The notes under the pieces are model-generated. The model searched no databases and was not told the origin of the DNA. It saw only the letters and a list, made by a program, of their open reading frames with translations. 64,000 bases of DNA from Hygrophila difformis (taxonomy: Eukaryota > Streptophyta > Magnoliopsida > Lamiales > Acanthaceae). The DNA is taken from the NCBI GenBank assembly GCA_030278955.1, contig JAOANR010000003.1:51432902-51496901 (forward strand), written 5' to 3'. The translations under genes and the position numbers were made by a program. How positions within the stretch are numbered: the stretch's first letter is position 1; every line of letters begins with the position of its first letter. Shown here piece by piece: positions 32,136-43,370 of this stretch.

Positions 32136-34710
32136 GAAATGCATTTTAATGCCAAAAAATTCTCATTTTCCATTTTTTTAGTCTCCATTCTTACTCATAA
32201 TTAATTGAACCCTTATATCATTAATTGAGATCAAAATTCTAAACAATTGAGATCTGCGATTAAAATGGTATGTGGAATTTTGTTCACTTCTCCATTAAAA
32301 GATTTTCTATAAAGTAAACTCTTATTTTCTAAGTATACATTCTGGACTATAATGATTAATTATGGAATGAAATATTGTTTATAGCATAATGAGTCATTGT
32401 GGAACAAATTCCATAACCTTATATGAGAAACCAATGTCTCTCGTACAAGAGATTTTTATTTTGTTAAAACCCAAAAATATTTTCTTTTATTTATTTTGGT
32501 CTTTACCCATGTTTGTGTGAAGTGGGTAGCAAGAAATATCACAAACTATTGATGGCAAAAAGGTCCCTTCACCGGGATACGACTAACTCGTCTTTTGTGT
32601 ATTAATTACTACCCGCTATTTTGCATAGTCTGAGCAGTGGCTGGTGGAAGCTCCGGCAAAAAGGTCTCTTCACAGGGATACGACAAGCCACTCAGCCAGC
32701 TCCTGTTTAGATACTGTTTTATTTTCTTTACTTTAATTTCGAACCTGAATTTCGAACTGTAATATCATTAAATGGTGTCGATCAATATCGTTTGAGAAAT
32801 ATTACAATGAGAAAATATGTAGGTTTTTCTCTCATTTCACAGATAGTAGGAGTCAAGACGACATCGATCACTGTCTTTTAAGGTCTTCTGCTGTCTAAAA
32901 TCATTCCACCTGAAATAGTTAGGATCTGGATAGTAGATGTTTGTAGTCCAGATTATCCCAACTATTTTTGTCATCTTTTTAGCTAAAAATAAAATATTCT
33001 TTTGAACTCTTCTCATCTCAAGGCTACTTCATTTTTGTGTAACAAATTCTGTCTAATCCCACCATATATTATGGGATAATTTTATTTTATATCTTTATAT
33101 TAATTATGCATGATATTATTATGTAAATATTATGGTCAAAAATATTTTGGATCATTCCCTTGGACATAGAAGCTCTGATTTAAATCAGATGTTTCATAAT
33201 AAATTTCCAACAAAAATTTATTTACAAAATCCGAATCTGAGTAAGGGATAAATTCCACAATTATGACTAACTCATATCCAACAGGGGGTTGATTTTGAAA
33301 AATGAGAAACAGAGTCAGCAATTAGGTCTCATCTAGGATCTGTGTTTTTAAATGAGAGTTTAGTACCTGTCTTATAGGGAATAATTTTCATCATCAAATT
33401 GTTTTCCAAAATTGTTGTGTGTTGGAAATCTGGTATTAGATATATACATTAACTTAGAGACCACTTGGATTCTGAAGAGGTGTGATAAATAATATTAGAG
33501 GAACAATATATGGGTCTTGGTTATTTTCTAAGATAGGGTTGAGTATTCTTTCAACTACTGTCTTATTCTGCCAAAACCTAAATTAGAGTCTTGAGTGAGT
33601 ACATCCGGAACAGATTAATGTATTAGTCTATTTCGTTTAGTTTGTATCTCATAACCACTTGAATGTCCATAATCACTGCGAGAGGCTTGCAGGTGTTTTA
33701 AATTCTGGAACTGCATACAGTCACCACGACCGGGGCTCTTTTATACTAACAGAACGAGATTCTTTTAAAACTTTAGAGTGATAGGATTTTAAATGCTTTC
33801 TTTATTGCTTTCTTTACCGCTTTCTTTTAAATGCTTTTATAGAAGTCACTCAGATGGGTTAGAGGTTGTCCGCCGCGTATAAGGTTTAAGAGTTATGGAA
33901 AGGTTCGAGGTTTTAGTTAAATCATTGGGTGTGTGGGGAAATGATGTGAGTGCTTGGCATTTCAGTCAATGATTTGTCAAGTGTTGTTTGTCCACCACAG
34001 ATGAATAACATACCTTTGCAAGGCCTTGTGAGGGCAGTTATGAGTCAGTCGTATCTTAGATTATGTTTTCTTAGGAGCATGTAAATTCTTGCTGTAAGTA
34101 CTTGTCTTAAAAGGGAACATAGTACAGAAAGCATGAGAATTAGCTAATTGAACGGATTATCCCAAACAAATATTTGAGTAACAAAATGGAAGTTTAATTT
34201 TGTTTCATCTAAATCTTGTCCAATCTTTATTATTTTCTTCCTATCCCTTTTGTTACATTTTAAACCTGCTTTCTAGATTAATGATAGATAGTGTAGCATA
34301 ATTTTTACCACTTTCTAGAATAATATTATCTGCTTTCTAGAATAGTTTTAATATGCTTTAAAGAATAATTTTATTTGCTTTCATAACTTAGTTTAAATTA
34401 TGTCAAGTAGATGATAGTTACAACACAAACTTGAATCGAGTAACCGAGTGGACAATCTTACAAAACGACGTGGGCCCTGCTTCTATCGCACATCCTCCAA
34501 AGAACGATCCGGTCTTACTATAAATACTGTAATTTTTGACCCCGTGCGCTTTCGGGCCACAGTTTCTTCACACGAGTAATAAAACCGTGACAACCTATAA
34601 ATATATTCCTAATCCCAACTCCATTTTCATAATTTGGTTTCCTTAAATAAATTAAACCGGGATTACTTTTCAAAATTCTCGTGTAGGAAATTGTCAAAAG
34701 TTTCATATAT

Positions 34711-36238
34711 CATATATTATTTTATAGTATTAATTTTCAAATCTACAAATAACACCCAACATTTTATAATTTTAACATATTTTACTTCACAATAGTATTT
34801 GAAATTATTATTTTTGTATTATTACGATTATTTAAATTTATTAAGTTTTTTTTAATGCTTACAAAGAATGCCAACGAAAATGCTAATATATATATATATA
34901 TCCAAAATGTCAACCTATGTATCTAAAATGTTAACCTTTATGCAGAAAATGCTCACAAAAAATGCTAATATATATCCAAAATATTTACCTATATATATCC
35001 AAAATGTGGAACCAACTACAGTGCAGCTACCTCCAGGTGCACATATGATGAGAGTAATCGTTTTAGTGGTGAGACTATATTTTGTGATGTGTGCGACCTT
35101 TTATGTGATTGCAATGTTTGGTAATGGCTGCGACGTATTTTGTGATGACAAAATATTATGTGTTGGCTGAAACTTATTATGTAATGACAAATGTTTTGTG
35201 ATGTCCGCGACTTATTCATGTGATGTTAACACAAAATATTTTGGCCCAATAATTGGCCGAGTCACTCCGACCAAGAATAATAGGCGGCTAAGAGAGGCAG
35301 TTGAGCACAAAGAAGAGAAGCCTGGGAGCACGAATTAAAGCAATTTTGAAGAAGGCGCAGTCAAAGAGAGTAGTTAAGCAACGTGGCATTGAGCGGCGGT
35401 TTATGGCGGTTCAATGCCAATTAATTTTACAATGTTCTTTTTTACTTTCTTTTTTTCAAAAAAAAAAAAAGACCGGTTCTACTGTGAACCGACCAAATAG
35501 GTCCAATTTAAACCGGATCAGAACCATCGGTACACCGGTTCTTTTTTACTTTCTTTTTTTCCAAACTCAAGTATACTTTTACTTTTTTGGAAGTTTGGTC
35601 CAAACTTATTTGACTTTTTCCAACTGGCCTAGGAACATTTTTTATATTGGTGGTGGTTTAGTGATCTTTATATTATTTTATTTTCTATTTTGATATTCAT
35701 ATCTTCTATGTGCTACTTTTATTGCTGCAATCCGTTGATTCTTTCTCGCTTTCCTCTTTCGGTTTTAATCGCATAGATTGCAGAAGCATTATTTTAAACA
35801 TGTAAAAGCATTTTTTTTTCCAAACTCAAGTGTTCTTTTACTTTTTCAGAAGTTTAGTCCACTTATTTGCTCTGAACAACGACTGCCTCCTTATGTGCCA
35901 ATACTTTTTTTTAACTAGCCTAGGAACATTTTTGATATTAGTGGTGGTTTAGTGTTCTTTATATCGTTTTATTGTTTATTTTGATATTCATATCTTCTAT
36001 GTGTTATTTTTTTGCTGCAACAAAATAAAAGAATAGAAAGCTAGAGCAAGGAACAAGAAGAAGGAATTGCAAGGAAAAATTTCAATCACATCGGAACTTC
36101 AACAACAAGGATTGTTTAGGTCTTAACTCCTTCCTATTTCTTTGTGTTTTTTTATTATTCTATTTCTTTTTTTTTTATGTATTCAATGCTTTTGTTAGAT
36201 TTATTAATAAGGGATTTGTGAAAGTGTATTAGTTCTTA
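34711..36238. other. Non-genic stretch with duplicated and CCGGTT-rich segments
   Basis: No credible gene. 34860-35000 is rich in repeated GCTAATATATATCC-like words. About 35370-35540 contains GGCGGTT and ACCGGTTC words resembling the remnant at 52735-53100. Two related copies of a ~130-200-bp segment start with TTCCAAACTCAAGT at about 35559 and 35818; a third copy is at about 52590, on the far side of GyB. Confidence 0.5.
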
Positions 36239-36464
36239 GAGCCTGTTTTTTTTTGGCTTATTTTTTCTCCTTTTGACTTTTGCTTCACCGAAAAGTCCTT
36301 TTGAAATTTTTTAACTGTTTGTTTTGACTTTTTTTAAAAGGAAAAGGAGAAGCAAAAGTTAAAATTCAACTTTTTTACTTTTTTCAAAAGGAGAAGTCAT
36401 TTTGGAATAAAAATACACAAATATCCCCATTTAAAAAGGAAATAAAATATATCTTTACAATATT
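36239..36464. mobile_element. Left half of a TIR element split by GyB
   Basis: Begins GAGCCTG followed by a T-run and GGCTTATTTTT. The matching inverted end (GGGCCTGTATGTTTTGGCTTTT on the reverse strand, given here in two parts: GGGCCTGTATG, TTTTGGCTTTT) is at 52409 and leftward, with the halves separated by GyB. Without GyB the element is about 430 bp with CTTTTGCTTC-like subterminal words on both sides. Flanking TTA/ATA would suit a Tourist-like element; uncertain. Confidence 0.45.
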
Positions 36465-36934
36465 TGTAACACCCCGGTTTTGGTAACCCAGGCCGGGATG
36501 CCACCGCCACACCTCCCTAGCAAGACACGACTTCTTCGAGCTTGCTAAAGAGATGCAAGGCTAAGGTATTACAGAAAATAAATTTAAAACAAGCCCACCT
36601 ACAAATATAAATAGGTAGTAAACCACTACAAGAAATTTGAGGCAAGGCGACGAATTTGGTGACGAAATTTTATTTAAGTCGTCGCCTAAAACCTCGTCTC
36701 CTGGCAGATTTCATCGCCTCGTTCGTCGCCTAGCGCTCTAGGCGACGAACGAGGTGACGAAATCCTTTCGTCACCTACCCGCACAATTCTTGTAGTGAAC
36801 TATCATAAGTATTATTTAAATTGCAGCCGAATGTAAATCGGGCCAACATGGCCAAAACATCGGATTGACAGATCCGAAATGCAAGTCATATAAAAACGAT
36901 AAATTATTGTTCCCAAAATCCCAATGCATACTCA
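36465..36934 (-). repeat. GyB truncated 3' LTR
   Basis: Starts TGTAACACCCCGGTTTTGG on the + strand and matches 38604-38895 of the other LTR until CCCAATGCAT at about 36930, where it breaks off into gag. A CACTA-type MITE (36624-36797) is inserted in it. Confidence 0.85.
36624..36797. mobile_element. CACTA-type MITE (174 bp)
   Basis: Termini CACTACAAGAA and TTCTTGTAGTG with a 3-bp duplication AAC (36621-36623, 36798-36800): diagnostic of the CACTA superfamily. The uninterrupted site is visible in the other GyB LTR (GTAGTAAACTATC, about 38757-38769). The interior is rich in GGCGACGA / TCGTCGCC words, probably transposase-binding subterminal repeats. Non-coding. Confidence 0.92.
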
Positions 36935-37317
36935 GAGGCTACGTGTACCTTTTCCCCCTCTGGGCACTTTACTGCGTTCAACAGTTTGTCGAACTTCCTT
37001 ATACATTCCTCCAACTTGGCAGGATCCTCCTCACCAGCGTAATGTGGTGGCTGGTAACGGTTTACCATAGCCAAGTAATTGATGCGAGCCTGGTGCGGAG
37101 GAACCGCCGCAGCTTGTCCTTGGTTTATTTGCGCGTTCCTTAGCGCAATCAGAACTTCCTCTATCGTGCGTAGACGGTCGCCCACGTTGTTCGGTGCAGG
37201 GGCTGCTTGCGCACCTTAGTTTTGATCACCCACGTTTTGAGCTGGTTCCGTGGGGTGTTGTGGCACTTCGTTAGTGGTTTGTGGGATGGTTGGTTTCGCG
37301 GTCGTCCGTTAGTGCCA
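36935..37317 (-). pseudogene. GyB gag N-terminal remnant
   Basis: Minus-strand fragment similar to the first third of GyA gag: RTIEEVLIALRNAQINQGQ, AVPPHQARINYLAMVNRY, YAGEEDPAKLEECIRKFDKL and LNAVKCPEGEKVHVAS. The likely start ATG is at 37317-37315. The open part begins at 37185 because of upstream lesions. The frame is cut at about 36935 by the deletion into the LTR, adding a few foreign residues. No capsid C-terminus, zinc knuckle or pol follows. Confidence 0.85.
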
Positions 37318-37487
37318 TTCTGTTACAAACGCGTATAAATTAGATTCTAAGAATTTGATAGATCATTTGGGAAAGGGAATTATGAAATCAGGAAGGTGGC
37401 AACAGGAGTTATCTGATGGTGGTTGAGTGTTAGATGTATATTCTGATGTATCGTTTAGGGCTACGATTTAAAATGTGGTGCGTTTTT

Positions 37488-37545
37488 TTCAGGGTTTAGG
37501 TTTAGGTTTAGGGTTTAGGGTTTAGGTTTTAGGGTTTAGGGTTTA
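37488..37545. repeat. Telomere-like tract in the GyB leader
   Basis: Five to seven units of AGGGTTT, partly degenerate (AGGTTT, AGGTTTT), on the + strand between the gag remnant and the small ORF. In element sense it reads CCCTAAA. Confidence 0.85.
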
Positions 37546-37790
37546 AGTTTTTTGTTTCCAGAACAAGCGTCCTGTTCAGTTCAGTTTTTTTTTTCAAATT
37601 TGGATCTTTGCTTGGGAAGCCCACCAAAATTTTTGGAGTTTAGAGAGTTTTTAATAAATAAATAAAGCTTGTATTTTATTCCTTGACAAAAGAAATTTTT
37701 AATACAAGTGATAGGATATACAATACTAATCTAGAAAAGAAATGATTTGCTTGCAAAAACAGAAATACTAAGATAGCATATCTAGAGACT

Positions 37791-38138
37791 CTAAGCTCCT
37801 TCCGGCTGAGTAGCCGGGTTCTCCTCCACTGGGCTCGGCTCCATGAAGTGATCCTCCACGGGACTCAGCGGTAGTAGGTAGTCATAGAGGTGGATCAAGT
37901 CCATCCCCTGAGCATCGACCTTCTCCTTCAAATCTTGGTTTTGTGCAGTGAGGTTGTGAATTTGATGTTCTAGTTGATTTATGTGGTGGTGGTCAGCTTC
38001 CCTTAGGTTCTCCATGTGGTACATATTAGCTTCTAGCTGAGCTATGCGGTGTTTGAGGTGTTGTATATTTTGTTGTGAGTCGATGTACGCGTTCATCATT
38101 TTCATCATTAAATTGATCATGTTGTTCTGGTCAGCCAT
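37791..38138 (-). CDS. Leader coiled-coil protein (ORF0) of GyB
   Basis: A 115-residue open frame at the same place as in GyD and GyA. The N-terminal ~75 residues form a likely coiled coil with MMNAYIDSQQ (14-23), AQLEANMYHM and LREADHHHINQLEHQIHNL. The C-terminus is Pro/Glu-rich (EPSPVEENPATQPEGA). No Cys, no enzyme motif. It is the most compact version: similarity to GyD covers the entire length apart from GyD's C-terminal insert. The frame is intact although gag-pol next to it is deleted, so the protein could in principle still be made from an LTR transcript. Function unknown. Confidence 0.72.
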   Translation of the reverse strand: MADQNNMINLMMKMMNAYIDSQQNIQHLKHRIAQLEANMYHMENLREADHHHINQLEHQIHNLTAQNQDLKEKVDAQGMDLIHLYDYLLPLSPVEDHFMEPSPVEENPATQPEGA

Positions 38139-38587
38139 CTAGTGCAGAAGAAAAGTTAGGTAAGATCATGTCAAGCTACTAGGTCATCTAGGTACAAGAA
38201 AGTATAGCATGCATGCAAATGATGATCACCGAAAAATAATTCATGCACTATATTTATTTATTTTTCCATGGATTTTTGAAATAAAAATTTATCCCATGGA
38301 TAACTAATAAAATGATAAAATTGGTTCGGCCTCTATATTAGGCCAAAATAATAAACAGTTGGGCTCTACTTAAAAATATAGGTATTGGGCTAAAACAATT
38401 GGGCTTTAAAATTTAAAATAATAATTGGGCTACAAATAAGCAAATATAATGTTTGAGCTTTTTTTAAAAAAACTTTTGGGCTAAAAATTTGGGCTTTAAT
38501 TAAAAATAATAATTGAGCTCCTTAACTAGTTTAAAAATAATAGTTTTAAAAAGTAATATTTAGAAATAATAGTTTTAAATTATTCTG

Positions 38588-38600
38588 GGCTCTAATACCA
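38588..38600 (-). other. GyB primer-binding site (mutated)
   Basis: TGGTATTAGAGCC on the minus strand: one change from the initiator-Met complement. The adjacent LTR end is also mutated (TGTAAC-type end now TCTAAA at 38604). The stretch between this site and the small ORF is AT-rich and non-coding. Confidence 0.75.
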
Positions 38601-38603
38601 ACT

Positions 38604-39828
38604 TCTAAAATTCCGATTTTGGTAACCCAGGTCGGGATGTCACCGCCAATCTCCCTAGCAAGACACGACTCTTCGAGCTTGCTAAAGAGATGCAAGTCTA
38701 AGGTATTGCATAAAATAAATTTAAAACAAGCCCACCTATATATATAAATAAAATAGGTAGTAAACTATCATAAACATTATTTAAATTGCAGCACAATGTA
38801 AATTGGGCCAACATGGCCAAAACATCGGATTGACAGATCCGGAATGCAAGTCATATAAAAACGATAAATTATTGTTCCCAAAATCCCAATGCATGCTCAT
38901 GATTACGCATACTCGCCGTACTCTGAGAAAAAAAAAGGAAATGCAACGATTTATCAGTATATAAATACTGAGCAAGCTAACTCCTAACATAGCAATAATG
39001 GGTTTAAAGTTTAATTAAATATAATTATAATTTTTCTCCATGCTTCCCTAGAGTGTAAATTGACCAAGTATTAAATAAGAATTTTAATTGCATAACTTAA
39101 ATACATGAATTTAAAGCACACTCATAAATAAATAACGCAAACAAGTCATTTAATCTCCCGTTACGCCACAATCACAGTATGTTCTTTTATCTTTTTCAAT
39201 ATAATCGAGGATAATCCGTCCTTGGGAATCGAACCCGCAAGAATTCAATTACATCCTAGGGAATCGAACCCATAGGAATCAACATACATCCTGGGTAATC
39301 GAACCTGCAGGAAAACATACAACAATGCCGCAGCCAAATACGTCATACCCAGTACCACTCCGGAGCCTTGAGTTACCCAAACGGATACACTCGAGAAAGT
39401 AGGCTCAAATCTATCGCCGTTTTGGCATCATTTCATAAAGGGGGTCACCATCGTCCGTTATAGGCACGAAGTAAATAGATAGAGGGGCACCCTGCAGTGC
39501 ACTCACCCCCTATGTAGAACATGGGTCTCTCTCGACCTAGTGTAATGGGATTTTTTGAAAACAATCTTTTATTAATTTAGAAAGGGTTTCAACCGTTCTT
39601 TTTAGAAATCTCAATTTCATCAAACGTAATATACATGTTCGTCACAGTTCACGCCTTTTTAACTTAAAAATTTCATTTTCAGACAAATGATGTGAAATTT
39701 TCACAGTAACTCAAAACACCCTAATAAACAACTTTCGTGTTTTAAGTTTTTCGAAAATAACGGAAAACACGGGTTGATTCACATCGAATTCGGGGCATCA
39801 AACATTGACGAAAATGCGTGAAATTTTA
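38604..39828 (-). repeat. GyB 5' LTR, inner part
   Basis: The primer-binding-site-proximal half of the 5' LTR, up to the GyA insertion. The other half is 51153-52207. The TTTTA duplication of GyA is at 39824-39828 and 51153-51157. Confidence 0.88.
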
Positions 39829-42273
39829 TGTAACACCCCGGATTTGATAACCCAGGCCGGGATGTCACCGCCACACCTCCCTAGCAAGACACGGATTCTC
39901 CGAGCTTGCTAAAGAGATGCAAGGCTATAGGTATTGCAAAGAGTTTTAAAACAAGTCCGGAATTTATTTAAAAATAATAATAAGTTTCATCCACACATAA
40001 TAGTAATAATAATATGTCGCAGCGGAAATAAATAAAATGGGCCAACATGGCCAAAACTCGGGTTTTACATGCCCGATATGCAGTATCATAAAAACGACAA
40101 TTTAATGTTTAATAATTCCATCCCCCAATGCACATGCTATGCATCATCTCCGTACTCTGAAAGAAAAAGGAAACAACAATTTTATCAGTATTATAAAATA
40201 CTGAGTAAGTCGATCCTAACATAGCAATAAAGGGGTTTAATTAAATAATTAAATTCTCTCCTAGTCATGCATACAACAATCCATTTACCAATTTGAAATT
40301 TAAAATTAAAAAATTTAATTGTATACTTGGACATGCATCAAATTCATAAATAATAATTTAACATGTCATAAAATTTAAGACATCAATTTAAATGCAAAAT
40401 TTAAAGACAAGAGTAATTAAATAAATACGTAAAAAGTATTAAGTCTTTTAAATTTTCCCCGTTACATCACCGTTTCTCAATATTTAGTGTAGCCGGTCAT
40501 CCGGCGGCCGCAGCCGTATCTGCCATACCCAAAACACTTCGGAGCCTCGGGAAATCCATACAGATAATCCCGAGAGTGTGGTCGTATCTCAATGCCGTTT
40601 TGGCGTAGTATCTCATCTAAATTCTCTCGTCCATTATAGGCCCGAAGAGAAAGGCTAGAGGGGCACCCTGCAGAGCACTCACCCTCCGCCGAAGTATCTC
40701 ATATGTTTCAATTTAGTGTAACGGGATTTTTCAAAAGTATAGATGTATCGTATTTCAAGGTCTCGACCGTTTGTTTCGAAATTTCAAAATCTCTTCGGTT
40801 TAAAATCGTTGGCGTCACAGTTTACGCCTTTTTAATTTAAAAATTCATTTCAAGTCCAAAAATTCCAAAATTTTCACAATATATCAAAAACACCCTAGCG
40901 AACAACTTTTGTGTTTTAACGATTTCAAAATTAGTTGATGAAACATGTCAAAAATCGAGTTTATTGCACAACATGTACACTGTCAGGATTCAGGTTTACC
41001 ACAGTTTAGAAAATCAACGTTTTGACATACCAAATGGACTCCAACAATTCTGAAATTTTATATGCACAAATTAGACATGATTATCTACAACTTTCATTTA
41101 GATTGCAAAGATCAATTCGGACTAGAAAATATAGAAACGGGCTCATCAAGTTCGGACATCAACACTGTCAGATTTTCTAAAAGTTTTCAAATTGCAGTTT
41201 ATGTTTGGATCGATTTGGGATAGCAAACTTTGATGAAAATGGCTGAAATTTTTACACAATATAGATTAATGTGTTAGGAACAAAAGTCTAGTTTTGCGTT
41301 TCTGGGATTGGATTCTCAAAATATGATTTTTAATCGGATTTCAGAAATTGCGCAAGATAGGGTTTTTAAGTTCGGTTTTTACATTTCGTTACAAAGTGAC
41401 TAAAACGGACGCCCCTAAGCCACCCGTATTGATATGAAAGGCATCAACTTATAGTGCTTGAGTGTTTGGTCGTCCTAGGGTCACTCGGCTTGTCCAAAGT
41501 TACTACGAACGGATCAACGCCCACGTTCTCCTTCTCCTTCGGTCACGAACGTGTTTACAAGTCCAATATTCGAAAGTTAGATTGAGGATTGGAGATAAAA
41601 ACGGGAAACGGAATCTGAATACTCCTTACCAATGATCTAAGGGATGTAAACCTTGATCTACACGTCTCTACGGTCGTCGATGGTTTCCGGAAAGTCGCCG
41701 GAAGTTCGTCGGGAGGTCGTCGGAAGAGTGTTTGGCTTTGGGAGTGTTTTGGGAGAGTAGAGAAGGTTTGGAGGCTGACAAATGGGGTGGGAATTAACCC
41801 TAGGTCATCCTAATACTCTTTCCCCCGTCCAAAATCCACCTTCCATAGTCGGGGGGTTCGAAATATGGCAAGAAATCGCCGAAACCGCGTGAATGGCCGC
41901 ATTCTGTGGTGTCACGCGGGGTTGGTGCGCTTGAAGGCCAAACCCCGCGCGGCCTCCGCTTGGGCCTCGGTCCGGGCGGGTCCGTGCGATCCGTCGGGTC
42001 TTTTCCTCCTCTCTTTCGGACTTCTATCCTTCCGTGTTTTCGGGCTCGATTTTCCGGGATATTTTCGGATTGTGATTCCCATCCTAATTTTATTCCGACT
42101 TAAATTGATTTCATGTTTGAAATCTTAGGTCCGTCGGTTTTGGGTTCGTCGGCTCCTAAATCGTCGTTCTTTCGACTTCTGTGAATTTTCGATTTTACGG
42201 GTTCTCGGAAACAAGACCTCTTTTCTCATCGGATTAAATTCTATTTTATATCCTAAAATTTATGGGTACTACA
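39829..42273 (-). repeat. GyA 3' LTR (2445 bp)
   Basis: Collinear with 48647-51152 with scattered substitutions. It lacks a ~46-bp duplication and a ~23-bp repeat present in the 5' LTR. A GC-rich block with GCGCGGCC (about 41930-42000) lies near the LTR start in sense orientation. Confidence 0.95.
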
Positions 42274-42533
42274 ATCTACCCTCCTTAAGAATCAACTTCG
42301 TCCTTGAAGTTGTGCTTTATCATCTCGCGAGTTCGGGATTTGTTTGATTAAGCGATTGTATTATTGTGTGTTTTTGTTTGTTATTATTTGACTGAACCTA
42401 GAATTGAAATTTCCAAGTTGCTTACGTACCCCGTGAAGGGATCAAGTCATTACGTAGTCAAAACAATTTGAATTTGTTTATTTGGAGTACAAAATATTCG
42501 GGCCGTTACATCCTTCCCCTCTTAAGATTACAG
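42274..42533 (-). other. GyA 3' untranslated region with a second, inner LTR-start-like junction
   Basis: Between the pol stop (42534) and the LTR lies a second junction: GGGGACATAACTG, CTTAAGAGGGGAAGGA and then TGTAACGGCCCG (42510 reading leftward). It looks just like a polypurine tract followed by an LTR start, 237 bp before the real one. The intervening sequence does not resemble the start of GyA's own LTRs. Confidence 0.6.
42275..42286 (-). other. GyA polypurine tract
   Basis: AAGGAGGGTAGA on the minus strand, next to the LTR start TGTAGTACCC, preceded by AAGGACGAAGTTGATTCTT. This is the functional position for plus-strand priming. Confidence 0.75.
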
Positions 42534-43346
42534 TTATGTCCCCATAATTGTGGTTGCATTGTCTTGGAATAGGGTCGGGTAACGTTCTTTCATGTCTGCT
42601 TCCAGTTCCCATGTTTCCGTCTCGGTTTCATGGTTAGACCAAAGAACCTTGACCATCCTCACAGTCTTATTTCTTGTGACTCTCTCCTTCACGTCGAGTA
42701 TTCGTACCGGGAATTCCTCGTAGCTCAGGTCATCATCCAATTCAATCTCTTCCGGTTGGAGTACATGGGTCGGATCACATATGTACTTTTTCAATTGTGA
42801 GACATGGAACACATCATGGACACGAGCGAATTGTGGCGGCAATGCTAGCCGATATGCTAGGTTTCCCACTCTTTCTAGGATCTCATACGGTCCTATGTAT
42901 CGTGGACTCAATTTTCCTCGCTTGCCAAAGCGCATCACCCCCTTCATCGGTGATACCTTCAGCATGACCTTATCGCTAATTTGAAATTCCAAGTCTTGCC
43001 GTCTCACATCGGCATAGCTCTTTTGCTGGTCCTGAGCGGCTCTCATCTTTCCTTGGATTATTTTGATTTGTTGAGCCATGTCCTCAACAAGTTGCGGTCC
43101 AACTTCCATAGTCCTATTGTTCTCTTCCCAGCTCAATGGGCTTCGGCACTTGCGTCCATACAGTGCCTTGAAAGGTGCCATGCCTATGCTAGCATGGTAA
43201 CTATTGTTGTAGGAAAATTCGATTAGTGGTAAGTGATCTTCCCAACTTCCCTTAAACTCTAGTACACATGCCCTTAGCATGTCCTCTAACGTTTGGATCA
43301 TTCTTTCTGTTTGTCCATCCGTCATGGGGTGGAACGCGGTACTCAT
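42534..43346 (-). pseudogene. GyA integrase C-terminus, GPY/F module and chromodomain
   Basis: A 270-codon frame holding the last integrase catalytic residue (DGQTERMIQTLEDM, Glu), the SYNNSYHASIGMAPF and YGRKCRSP blocks, the GPY/F module (PRYIGPYEI), and a C-terminal chromodomain (ERVTRNKTVRMVKVLWSNHE, then WELEADMKERYP). It is separated from the front half of the integrase by a frame break at about 43346-43371. The chromodomain is thought to recognise histone marks and target insertion. The stop at 42534 is close to the family's natural end. Confidence 0.92.
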
Positions 43347-43370
43347 CTTTATTTTCGTACCGAGGGCTTC

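Larger units (their letters stand above)
30436..34705 (+). mobile_element. Second solo LTR of the AtE family
   Basis: A 4270-bp LTR starting TGATAATGGCC and ending AAAAGTTTCA with a perfect TATAT duplication (30431-30435, 34706-34710). It is collinear with AtE's LTR but more diverged. The site II/telo-box/TATA region between the two palindrome arrays is not recognisable in this copy. Frames inside it are not credible. Confidence 0.9.

Noticed and set aside
37488..37545. A real telomere or chromosome end
   Set aside because: Only a handful of degenerate units, located inside a retrotransposon leader and repeated in two other elements.
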